From contig JBBMOA010000018.1 in assembly GCA_037954235.1 (NCBI GenBank), forward strand, positions 1,698,501-1,762,500: 64,000 nt of DNA, given 5' to 3'. The translations under genes and the position numbers were made by a program. Below, piece after piece: positions 1 through 9,700 of the stretch. Source of the DNA: Aulostomus chinensis. Lineage: Eukaryota; Chordata; Actinopteri; Syngnathiformes; Aulostomidae. Below the pieces are notes generated by a model that did no database searches, had not been told where the DNA came from, and worked only from the letters and a program-made list of their open reading frames with translations. Within the stretch, counting starts at the first letter, position 1. The number at the start of each line of letters is the position of its first letter.

Positions 1-191
1 AAGGATGTGCAGTGCGTTTTCCACTTCAGTTGACCAGAAAAACATCTAATTAATGTGTTCAACATGCTGGAAAATGCACTCTTGTGCTCTTGTAAAGTGA
101 CCCATTTGCTATACTCCCTCATGTGCACCAAATCAGCTTTCCTGACACTCCAAATCTCTTGTCCACCTCCTCAAATCCTAGAATATTCCAG
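1..191 (+). other. intron sequence of a plus-strand gene entering from the left
   Basis: No coding potential is visible. The stretch ends in a pyrimidine-rich region and a CCAG acceptor at 188-191 directly before the open terminal exon 192-311, so it is read as the last intron of a gene that starts outside the window. Confidence 0.45.
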
Positions 192-311
192 GAATGCCGT
201 GTCTGGCAGCTGGTGCTGGAACACTTGTGTGACGAGAGAAAAGAGCTCTTATCTGCCAGCGATCATCTATCTGAGGTTGACAAGCAGCGACATGAAGACA
301 GTCGGCAGTAA
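192..311 (+). CDS. terminal exon of an unrecognised, charged/coiled-coil-like protein (partial)
   Basis: After a plausible acceptor (ATTCCAG) the frame opens in phase 0 and gives 39 residues before TAA at 309-311. It begins ECRVWQLVLEHLCDERKELL and ends EVDKQRHEDSRQ. The composition (E, K, R, D, L, with heptad-like L and V spacing) looks like the C-terminal end of a helical protein and unlike the surrounding noncoding frames. I cannot assign a family. An ATTAAA at about 639 and an AATAAA at 1076-1081 could serve as poly(A) signals. It could be a chance ORF, but phase, acceptor and composition together argue for a real last exon. Confidence 0.4.
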   Translation, partial: ECRVWQLVLEHLCDERKELLSASDHLSEVDKQRHEDSRQ

Positions 312-3300
312 AAGAGTGAAAGAGAGAGAAGAGCAGAAGCGAGTGTGATGGAGGAGCATCCGGCTGGGGAGCCACTGATGCAGGAGACAAAATGGCAGCT
401 GCTTTGTACTACATGCACTTCAACAGGACTCATCCAGTGGTTAACTGCTCCGTTTGGACTGCAGCACGTAATGACACTGAATCACGAACCGTCGGCCCGA
501 CCAGCCGAGTCATCCACCTTAAAATACACAGTAGAAGACAGGAGAATCAGAGCGGCCCGCAGAGACGTCCCACCTGAGTTCTCAGGACGCTGCAATGAAT
601 CCACTTCTGCACGACGAGTCGCACGCACTAATCGCGTCCATTAAAAACCCAATAATGGTCACATGACCAGTGAAGGAACAATGGAGAACTCAGCTGCAGA
701 GACGTTTGTGTGGTTGCTGCGTGAATATTTGGGTTTTCCAGAGCAGCTTTGACAACTGTCTTCTTCATGTCTGATTCAGGTCAATTTTCTGATTGGCTCA
801 GAAATCTTAGGAGCCTGCCCTTCCCTGAGGTGGGTCAATATATGGTCCCATCACTAAAATGACGCAGTCGTCACATTTCATCTTTATAGGCACGTTGTCA
901 GTATCAGCAACCTGCTGAATTGGCAGCAGGGGAACCTGTGCGCACCAGCCGCTCCAACAGGGAACACTGATACTTCTACTACTCAATACTGTATCACAAG
1001 GCTGCATTGCAATACAATATGTTACTGATATTTTGTGCGACGCTGGCAGATACAGGATAAGCTTTTAATTATACAAATAAATTAGAAAAGCATGAGGAGA
1101 GAGAGAGAAATGTCTGCCACACCCGACTGACCTCGCCGTCTCACTCCAACACAATCAGAGACACAAGAGTTGGTGTCTGATTTCTGACGTCAGTGACGTG
1201 ACTGATGTTGATGGGGACTGTCCAGCGAGAAATATGCAATCGACTCACCTCATCAGCGCACAAAATAAAGAAACACCTTTCAAAGACGTTCAGGTTATGG
1301 ATGAAAGCAGAGGAAGCAGTGAACTGAGAAGCCACATGACATCACGGTTTCTGTTGATGGACTAACCAATCATTGCTCCCTCCGTGCTGGTTCGTGTGCC
1401 AGGATCAAGCAGAAACAAAACTGATTCACTCCAGGGGAACATCCCATCAGCTGATCTCAAGAACCAGAACATCACTTCCAGCTGCTTTTACAGGCGCCAC
1501 CTTGAAGGTGGCCATGAGACAGAGTTGTCATGACGACGACACTGTGTCGAAGAATCTGGCTGTTGGTGCAACATCAAAAACAGACAGAGGTGGGCAGCCG
1601 AGGCCATGCAGAGAACCAGGGTCCTGACCCGGGTCCTGTTCAGCATGTCAGGCCCCCTCCTGCCATTTCTTTACTACGTGTGATCTTTAAAAAAAAAATG
1701 GACAGAACAGAGCGGCACATCAGTGTGACATCACGGCTGTTGGCCACCACCTCAACAGTCCATCTCACATCACAACAAGCAGGCAGACGGGCCGAGCCTG
1801 GCGCCCAACATCATCATCATGGTAAATCATCTGGTCCCACGGATGGACGGGCGAAGGCGGCGTCATTCGCGCCAGTGAGGAGGACAGCCGCGGTGTCAGC
1901 TGCCGTCAAGAGTGTAGTTTAGGAGCATTACACAGGTGGATCGGGCCAAAGCAACATGGCCGCCGGCGTTGTGCAGAATCTGTACATCACTCTTCACCAT
2001 CAGGGGACGTCACACGCGCGCTCATCACTGCTCTACACAAACGAACAGCTCATGATGGACCAAGGCGACGCCAAACAGCCAACGTACAACCGTCCATCAC
2101 GAGGGAGCACACACGTTAAGACACTTGAGGAATACGTACGGTTCAGACTGTGAGGGCTCAGGCACAGAGGGGCGGAGTCAAACTCCCATCAGCCCCTGCT
2201 GCTGTCCCGTCTTCCTCCATGGACAACAATATTTTTCCATAGCTATTTCTTTGTCACGTGAGAGAATATTCATCGGCCTCAAGAACTTTGCATTTTTCCT
2301 TCATCACTAAATGGCTGTAAGCTATTGTAATAAAAGAGGAACCCCACCCACATATTAGGAGCGTGTAGGCGACGCATATCCGTGATGCTGCTATGCCCGA
2401 TATGTCAGCCAGAGACGCTCGAGTCGTGGTAGAGGCGGCACGGGTCAAGAAACATGACGGTTTCATTTGCGTACATTAACACAGGAGAGGAGGGGCCTGC
2501 TCCGCTCCACCTTCATCATGGGCTGATGTAGATGATGCAGATTCTTGAGTGTCAGCTGGAGCCCCAAGGCCAGTCAGCAGCATCACCAGGACGCCGCTGC
2601 CACGACTGCATGAATGCATGAAACTAAAGCCTCTGGCTCCATTTAATGCAGCACAGTCACAGTGCAGCGGCTTGTTCCTTTTAAGCTCCACTGTGTAAAC
2701 GCTCAGATCCCACCCCCAACATTCCTTCAAAACGCGGTCAACCAATTTCCAATTATATATTATGTGGCATCCAGCAGCCTGATGGCGCTCCGTCTGAGGG
2801 GAGGAAGCATAGAGTCAGGAAACGGACGACCAAGTTGAGACGAGAAGGACAGAAGTGTGTTCATCTCCAAAAAGAGCAGCGAAATCTTCTAAATTAGAGA
2901 AGTGGAGCACGTCGATGGCCTGAAGTGCTCCGTGATCCAGCTGCAGACCTTTAATCTCAGCACACGTCTCTCGTGTGCAGCGGTGCTGTCACGTGGAGAG
3001 CAATGAAAACACCCAGGGAATCGACCTCCACAACGCAAACGCAGGAAATCTGAGTTTATATGGACGCTGGCGAGGAGAGAAAATATGAAGTAAAAGCAGG
3101 GAGGCAAGAGAGTTCAAGAAAGGCTAAGCAAAGGCCCGCGCGTTCAAAAAGGAACGTTTTAGGTGCTGGAAAGAAATAAAAAGATGTTTTCTTCTCTACA
3201 ACAGCAGACATTCTGGTCGTGTTAGAACAGAACGCTACGAGTCAGTTCTGCTCATCATCAACGGAACAGGACTCACGACACCGATCATGAGCTTTTCCAA

Positions 3301-4484
3301 ACGTTTTGATGATGAAAAGGAAAAACAAATGTTTCCATGCAGTTTTCAGAAACTGAAAAATGAGAATTTCACATCATCTTGTCACATAGAGATCATACTG
3401 ACATCAATTAATATCAGTCATAAATCCATCATCCATCATTTTATAATCGTCAAGACTGGAGAAAAGAGCTGGAGGTCGCTCAGCTCGCTGCAGAGAGGAA
3501 CCACGGCCACACAGCGTCACAGTTTGACGGCAAATTAAAAAAGTAAAGCGACAAGCAGAGGAGGGAAGGAGCAGCAGACTATTGCCTAACACGAAGAGCT
3601 GTGAAATCTGGCATGTCTGGGACGTCCAATGACTGGTCACATGACTGTGCCAGCTCTGTCCACCAGAGGCTCCTGGCTGAGAATCTGGTGAAACTTCTGC
3701 TTGGGAAGAACAGAAGGCACTGGAGTGAGATTGTTTTCTAGAAGGCGTAATTATTGCAATAACATTTCCAGCACCAACAGCTCATCCTCGGATGGAGACA
3801 GTGGCTTCTCCCTGACGAGCTGCCAATCCCAGCTAGAAAGGATCTTTCTATTATTAGATATCGGCTGAAGTTGTTCTATGGAGGAACTCCAAATCCGGAT
3901 GTTGGGCTCCTGAGCTCAAGTTTACATAAGCATGACATCAACTTCCTCCCCCAAACCTGAACACCTATCAACTCCATTTCAGTAGGACATGGAACAAGAG
4001 CCCACAAAGCCCCGCTCGCTGCCCTCTTACTAGATACTGGGCTCGTTCTGATGATTCTGACGGGGAGTCAAATGTACTATGATGCCTTTCATTGACACGA
4101 TAGGTTGGTGATGCTAATATTGCTAATTAGAATATTAGCTGTGTTTTTGTTGACGTAAACCGAATTAACATGACAACAGCGGCTAATGTTAAACTAACAG
4201 TCCTGCTCAGTGACGACCGACACACACGACAAGCCATGATTAAATTTAGTCACACGCACCTCGGTGACGTTGCTGATGTCAGAGCTCGGCTACCTGGGCA
4301 CGAGCGCACCGGCCCTCCCCGGTGGACTGACTTGGCGTTTAACGGATGGATGTCGCCTGGTTCAACTACATCCCTTTTGGCTGAAGGCCCCAAAAGCATC
4401 CCAGAGACCACAGGGTGTCCCCGGACCCAAGTTTGAAAACCCCTGGGGACTTAGCCAGCAGGCTAGTGGGCTAGCTCGAGCCTT
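312..4484. other. no recognisable gene (3'UTR of the left gene, then intergenic or intronic DNA)
   Basis: About 4.2 kb in which all ORFs are short (under 135 codons) and without recognisable domain content or convincing acceptor-donor pairs in phase. Part may be the 3'UTR of the gene ending at 311. Part may be the first intron of a minus-strand gene whose possible 5' exon lies at 4491 onward. I see no RNA gene. Confidence 0.4.
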
Positions 4485-5000
4485 ACTTACCGCGGTTTAT
4501 AGTGGTTCCACTCTGGAACGAAAAACAACGGTTTGTAGCCGAGCTAGCGAGCTTCGATCTTCATAGCAGCGGATGATCAACAAGAGGTCCGGCCCATCTC
4601 CCCCGCAGCTCCGCTCGGTTCACGGCGATAACTGGATCGATGAACGGGTCCCCGGTCACACCAGCGTTTCTCAGCTGGGCCCAGTGGAAAACTTATACTC
4701 GCCAGTTGGCTCTCTTACTCGGCTATTAGCATCGGCTAGTTTAGCTTTGATAGCTAGCACGCTAACAGCAGCGTTTACACGGGGTGTGGCTGGTGCTTCT
4801 CCGTGATATTCTACATCCAAGCATGCTGTCCAGCTCCACCGAACCTTCCCGAACTACAGTCCTACAATCCCACATAAAATCTGCTCTCCATCCTCAGCTT
4901 GGCCTGGTTTCTTCCACCGTTTTTGTTCAAGATGGTTCAGAGTGACGGGGCGGGACTCAAGTGTTGACCGGAAGCTGATTTGTTCTATTTCCTGTGAGCT
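4485..5000 (-). promoter_or_regulatory. possible TATA-less promoter and 5' noncoding exon of a minus-strand gene
   Basis: On the minus strand a strong donor (CCGCG|GTAAGT, intron bases at 4485-4490) follows about 400 bases without an open coding frame. Upstream of it (about 4930-5000) are a GGGGCGGG Sp1-like box and ETS-like CCGGAAG and TTTCCTG motifs, the usual make-up of a housekeeping promoter. No coding exon belonging to such a transcript was found to the left, so this remains a suggestion. Confidence 0.25.
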
Positions 5001-6169
5001 TTCCGCTTCACTTAAATAAACCGACCTAGATAACGTTAATAATCTGGAACAAAGGCTCCGAGGGTTGATTTACTTATTATTTTTACAATACTGCAGTATC
5101 TCCCGGCTGGGTCTCATTATGTTGAGTCAAAGCATGTCATTAACAATTAGAAAGAACAAGGAAGAATCACAGGAACAATTATTTACGAAGTATTTAAACT
5201 AAGATTTTCAAATTAATTGTATTTGGTAGCAAAATGAGTGATGGTTAATCGGCAGTTGCTTGACGGCCGAGCAAATCCAAAAATTTCAAATTTCCAATCA
5301 AAGCTATTATACGCGGAAACAGCCATTATTTCATGAAAATATCACAATAACGGAAACATATCTCAAAGTGTACATCTTGTAAACCCTTTACAGGATTATA
5401 GGTGTCTGTCTCCGCAAAAATATAATTATTTGTGATTATGCAGTCATTCTTTAAAGAGGTACACGTGCCTCACACCCTAAAGGTCTTCCAGGTTTTTGGA
5501 GGTGTTGTTGATTGAGCAAAAATTAGTTGTTAGATGTCAATTTCAGTGTGTTCATAACTTTCTTACACTTCAACTAATTGAAACAGACACAGAATCCCTC
5601 TTAATTTCAATAATCTTAAATATACATTATTTAATTTTCAGATCATAATGTATTAATGTCTATAGATAATTGTCAGGATATTTCTGGCAAATTTTCCAAG
5701 TGTACTTTCCATGCTTAGAAAAGAAATCAAGCAGGTGTTCCAAGAAAAACATGGCATAAATAAGTAAATTATTAATTAACTTGACAAAAATGTCCCCAGC
5801 AAAATCTTCTGAGCATTTATTGATTTTCATCTCATTTTAATTGAGTCAGATAAGTGATTCTATTCATGATCTCTAAAGGTGTCTCACCATGACATGAACC
5901 TGATTCTTATATTTTCACATCACTTCATGAGGGGCAAGTTCAGATGAAATGGCCCCATCTGGTGGCAGCTTGGGGCGTAGAGACCTGATTCCTTTTCTTT
6001 TGTGGAAACAACATTCGCTGTCATTGTAAAATCTGCACTCTCATCGTTTTCATCAGAGGCACTGGTATGATGATTTTTTTTTAATTTTCTTAACAAATTA
6101 AATTCAGATTTTCTAAAATCTGTAATTTCTCCAAATCTGAAACACACTGGATGAACACGAGAAAACTGC
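5001..6169. other. AT-rich intergenic DNA without a gene
   Basis: The region is AT-rich with stop codons in all frames, no recognisable exon and no clear repeat. It lies between the possible promoter at about 4.9 kb and the poly(A) site of the minus-strand HSP70. Confidence 0.5.
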
Positions 6170-6185
6170 TTCTTAACCAACAGTC

Positions 6186-6191
6186 TTTATT
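6186..6191 (-). terminator. poly(A) signal of the minus-strand HSP70
   Basis: TTTATT on the plus strand reads AATAAA on the minus strand, about 204 bases downstream of the HSP70 stop codon at 6395. Confidence 0.6.
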
Positions 6192-6354
6192 GTAAAGTCC
6201 CGCAAAACAACAGCAAATATAAATAGAAAGATTATACCGAGGTCTTTTAGAAAAAAGGGACAAGACCACAACAACACAGATGAAAACTGTTTTTCACATT
6301 TTAAACAAAGATCAGAGGAGTGAACAGGAGCTTCTCAGTTGCCGATGTATTTCC

Positions 6355-8465
6355 AACTGTCCCGGTGAAGACAGCGTCCACATCGGGGGCCACTTCAGTC
6401 CACTTCTTCAATGGTGGGCCCCTGGGTGCCGGTCCGCGCCTGCTGTCCGCAGCTGCCTGCAGGACGTCCTCCCTGGTACAACCTGCTGATGATGGGCTGA
6501 CACACCTTCTCCAGCTCTCTCTGCTGGTGCTGGTACTCGTCTCTCTCAGCCAGCTGGTTCTTCTCCAGCCAGGCTATGGTCTCCTCACACTTGTCCACCA
6601 GCTTCTTCCTGTCCTCCTCACTAATTTGCTCCCTCAGGTTCTCGTCCTGCACGCTGCTCCTCACGTTGAAGGCGTAGGACTCCAGGGAGTTCTTGGCAGC
6701 GATCTTGTCCCTCTGAAGCTCGTCCTCAGCTTTGTATCTGTCGGCCTCCTGCACCATCCTGTCGATCTCTTCTTTGCTCAGCCGACCTTTATCGTTGGTG
6801 ATGGTGATCTTGTTCTCTTTGCCAGTGCTTTTGTCCGCCGCCGACACGTTCAAGATTCCGTTGGCGTCGATGTCAAAACTGACCTCGATCTGCGGGACCC
6901 CTCGTGGAGCGGGAGGGATTCCTGTCAGCTCAAACTTGCCCAGCAGGTTGTTGTCCTTGGTCATGGCTCGCTCCCCCTCGTAGACCTGGATGAGGACGCC
7001 GGGCTGGTTGTCGGAGTAGGTGCTGAAGGTCTGGGTTTGTTTGGTGGGGACGGTGGTGTTGCGTTTAATCAGGGACGTCATGACTCCTCCGGCTGTCTCG
7101 ATACCCAGGGACAGAGGCGCCACGTCCAGCAGCAGCACGTCCTGAACCTTTCCCGAGGTGTCACCAGAGAGGATGGCGGCCTGGACGGCGGCGCCGTAAG
7201 CCACCGCCTCATCCGGGTTGATGCTCTTGTTCAGCTCTCTGCCGTTGAAGAAATCCTGCAGGAGCTTCTGGATTTTGGGGATTCGGGTGGAGCCTCCGAC
7301 CAGGACCACGTCGTGGATCTGGGCCTTGTCCATCTTGGCGTCCCTCAGGGCCTTCTCCACCGGCTCCAAGGTTCCTCTGAACAGGTCAGAGCACAGCTCC
7401 TCGAAGCGAGCCCTGGTGATGGAGGTGTACAAGTCCACGCCCTCAAACAGAGAGTCGATCTCGATGCCGGCCTGGGAGCTGGAGGACAGGGTTCTCTTGG
7501 CCCTCTCACAAGCCGTCCGCAGCCTCCTCAGGGCTCTCTTGTTCTGGCTGATGTCCTTCTTGTGTTTCCTCTTGAACTCCTCCACAAAGTGGTTGACCAG
7601 GCGGTTGTCAAAGTCTTCTCCGCCCAGGTGAGTGTCTCCCGCCGTCGCTTTGACCTCAAAGATGCCCTCTTCGATGGTCAGGATGGACACGTCGAAGGTG
7701 CCTCCACCCAGGTCAAAGATCAGGACGTTGCGTTCTCCTGACTTGCCATTGTCCAGACCGTACGCGATGGCGGCTGCCGTCGGCTCGTTGATGATCCTCA
7801 GGATGTTCAGCCCTGCGATGACGCCTGCGTCTTTAGTGGCCTGTCGCTGGGAGTCGTTGAAGTAGGCGGGGACTGTGACCACAGCGTTGGACACCGTGTG
7901 ACCCAGGTAGGCCTCAGCAATCTCCTTCATCTTCACCAGGACCATGGAGGAAACCTCCTCGGGGTAGAAGGCTTTGTCCTCCCCTTTGTACTCCACTTGA
8001 ATTCGGGGCTTCCCTCCGTGGTCGACCACCTGGAAGGGCCAGTGCTTCATGTCCGCCTGCACCACCGCGTCATCGAACCTTCGTCCGATCAGCCGCTTGG
8101 CGTCAAACACGGTGTTGCTGGGGTTCAAAGCCACCTGGTTCTTGGCCGCGTCACCAATCAGTCTCTCGGTGTCAGTGAACGCCACGTAGCTGGGGGTGGT
8201 CCTGTTGCCCTGGTCGTTGGCAATGATTTCTACTCTGCCGTGCTGGAAAACGCCCACGCAGGAGTAGGTGGTGCCCAAGTCGATGCCGATCGCTACGCCT
8301 TTACCTGCTGCCATTTCTCTGGAGACGGTTACCTGGAACAGTCAGACAGTTTTAGCAACAAGCTGAAGGAGAGTTTAGAGCTTCAAGACAAAAACACAGG
8401 TGCACAAGAACTTCCTTCAAATCTGGGGCTTCACGTGAGGAGCTGAAGTTTTCAAGTGGAGGGTT
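6355..8465 (-). repeat. left arm of an inverted 2,111-bp HSP70 homology block
   Basis: This segment matches 33601-35711 in inverted orientation without any indel (both arms are 2,111 bases). I saw only about three substitutions: near 6826 (serine TCT versus cysteine TGC in the antisense reading, silent in HSP70), near 8152 (silent), and near 8354 in the 5'UTR intron. Similarity stops abruptly at both edges: the 3'UTR beyond the first 56 bases and the upstream half of the 5'UTR intron are unrelated. The arm holds the whole CDS plus small flanks, the pattern expected of gene conversion between inverted paralogues. Confidence 0.85.
6395..8314 (-). CDS. hsp70: cytosolic heat shock protein 70 (copy 1, intronless CDS)
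   Basis: A 639-residue ATP-dependent chaperone of the HSPA1/HSPA8 class that binds exposed hydrophobic peptides and hands clients to co-chaperones. Visible signatures are the phosphate-binding IDLGTTYS (about residues 11-18), IFDLGGGTFDVS (about 199-210), VLVGGSTRIPKIQ (about 336-348) and the C-terminal IEEVD that docks TPR co-chaperones, marking it cytosolic or nuclear. It lacks the GGMP-rich tail of constitutive HSC70. The coding part has no introns, as usual for stress-inducible HSP70, but a 147-base 5'UTR intron is predicted at 8333-8479. The protein is identical to the copy at 33752-35671. A long open antisense frame (473 codons) is a composition effect. The promoter has a TATA box and a distal heat-shock element, so heat inducibility is likely but inferred. 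Confidence 0.97.
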   Translation of the reverse strand: MAAGKGVAIGIDLGTTYSCVGVFQHGRVEIIANDQGNRTTPSYVAFTDTERLIGDAAKNQVALNPSNTVFDAKRLIGRRFDDAVVQADMKHWPFQVVDHGGKPRIQVEYKGEDKAFYPEEVSSMVLVKMKEIAEAYLGHTVSNAVVTVPAYFNDSQRQATKDAGVIAGLNILRIINEPTAAAIAYGLDNGKSGERNVLIFDLGGGTFDVSILTIEEGIFEVKATAGDTHLGGEDFDNRLVNHFVEEFKRKHKKDISQNKRALRRLRTACERAKRTLSSSSQAGIEIDSLFEGVDLYTSITRARFEELCSDLFRGTLEPVEKALRDAKMDKAQIHDVVLVGGSTRIPKIQKLLQDFFNGRELNKSINPDEAVAYGAAVQAAILSGDTSGKVQDVLLLDVAPLSLGIETAGGVMTSLIKRNTTVPTKQTQTFSTYSDNQPGVLIQVYEGERAMTKDNNLLGKFELTGIPPAPRGVPQIEVSFDIDANGILNVSAADKSTGKENKITITNDKGRLSKEEIDRMVQEADRYKAEDELQRDKIAAKNSLESYAFNVRSSVQDENLREQISEEDRKKLVDKCEETIAWLEKNQLAERDEYQHQQRELEKVCQPIISRLYQGGRPAGSCGQQARTGTQGPTIEEVD

Positions 8466-8479
8466 TAGTTAGAGCTCAC
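8333..8479 (-). other. predicted 5'UTR intron of HSP70 copy 1
   Basis: On the minus strand the donor is ACTCG|GTGAGC and the acceptor is ctgactgttccag, 18 bases before the ATG. It is 147 bases long, against 620 bases in the other copy. The acceptor-side 133 bases are nearly identical between the copies, while the donor side is unrelated. Confidence 0.65.
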
Positions 8480-8641
8480 CGAGTGTAAGAACAAAGGTTA
8501 GATGATGATGCTTGTGCTCTTCCCTCCTCGAGGAAAGTTCGCCGGAAGTTACGGTTGAGTGCGGGGTCTTCAGCCGTGACCAGGTCTGATCGGCTCCTCT
8601 GGATCTTCTGTCTGTTCCTGGTTCCACCTCAAACCAGCCGC

Positions 8642-8647
8642 TTTATA
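8642..8647 (-). promoter_or_regulatory. TATA box of HSP70 copy 1
   Basis: TTTATA on the plus strand reads TATAAA (context GATATAAAGCGG) on the minus strand, about 330 bases upstream of the ATG. With the predicted 5'UTR intron this gives a sensible transcription start near 8610. Confidence 0.6.
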
Positions 8648-8863
8648 TCGGCGGCAGCGGAGGGTCTGGCAGCCTCTCGAAGCTTTACTCGCGGACGTCA
8701 TCCAGCCATGTCATCAAGTCAGTGTCGATGCTGGACTTAACTTCTTGTCCCTGTCAAAATAAAACACTCAACCAGGCAGGCTGCTGGCGCGGACCCGCTG
8801 CAGTCCAAAAAGCTGCCACTAGATGTTGCAATGTTTCTTTAACAGTCAAATTCTTCCACTCAC

Positions 8864-8876
8864 TTCAGGAATCTTC
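8864..8876. promoter_or_regulatory. heat-shock element upstream of HSP70 copy 1
   Basis: TTCagGAAtcTTC is a perfect run of three alternating HSF1 pentamer units, followed by an imperfect fourth unit. It lies about 220 bases upstream of the TATA box. A further two-unit element (GAAagTTC, 8533-8540) lies within the presumed 5'UTR. Confidence 0.6.
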
Positions 8877-9062
8877 TCCAACTCTCTCAATATCTCTGGA
8901 AAATAATCTACTTAACGATCCCAATTTATGTAAACAATAATTAAAAAAAGAACGTTGATGAGAACAGTGAGAACAAAGACATAAAGTTCAGCGGACAATA
9001 GAAATACTTTATTTCACCACAGAAATTATTTTCTGTCTATGTGCTTTACTCGATGTTTTATG

Positions 9063-9084
9063 TAAAAAAAAAAAAAAAAAAAAA
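9063..9084. repeat. poly(A) run between HSP70 copy 1 and JMJD8
   Basis: About 21 A in a row in an AT-rich divergent intergenic region (about 8.9-9.5 kb) that otherwise holds no gene. Confidence 0.9.
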
Positions 9085-9700
9085 GAATTTCCTCACCTTC
9101 ATGTGTCTTGTGTTACTGTGTCTTTATTGCTTCTATTGAATACTTTTTAAAAAATTTACATTAATACTTGAAGTGTCAAGATGAAAGCAAAGACATTTCC
9201 CAGATTCCCTCTGGACTTTTCAGGTTGTCATAATTATCCACTGCATAGAAATACTCGGAACACATTTAGTTTTAAAATGGAACTCTTAAAACTTAAAATC
9301 AAGAAGCATAAAGTGACTGTTTTCAGTTTTCAACATTACTCACGTCAGAATATCCATGTACTATACTTTACATCCAGTTATAGTTTGAACTACCAGGTAT
9401 TCTTTTATTATTTAAGGTATTTTAGCTCGCTTCTACTTCTTTATTTTACTTCTTTTATTTTAGCCAGCTCGCGCTAGATTGAGCTAACATATTTAAAAGC
9501 TTCTGATTTGATTTGACGTTGCTGTCAATGGTCTGGAGGTTGTTTGTCCCATGTATCCTGAACGCAGCGCCGTCGTCGTAATGTGGTTGTTTCTGATTGG
9601 TTCGCGGACAGGAAGCGTCATGTTCCGCTCGTGTTCGTTATGAAGGCGAATGTTCACCTGATCTGAGTGAAATTCTGAGGTTTTGGCGGCTCACTTTTGG

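Noticed and set aside
6320..7741. 473-codon open frame antisense to HSP70 copy 1 (and a 458-codon one at 34325-35701)
   Set aside because: It lies entirely opposite a certain HSP70 CDS, has no domain features, and is explained by high GC at third codon positions.
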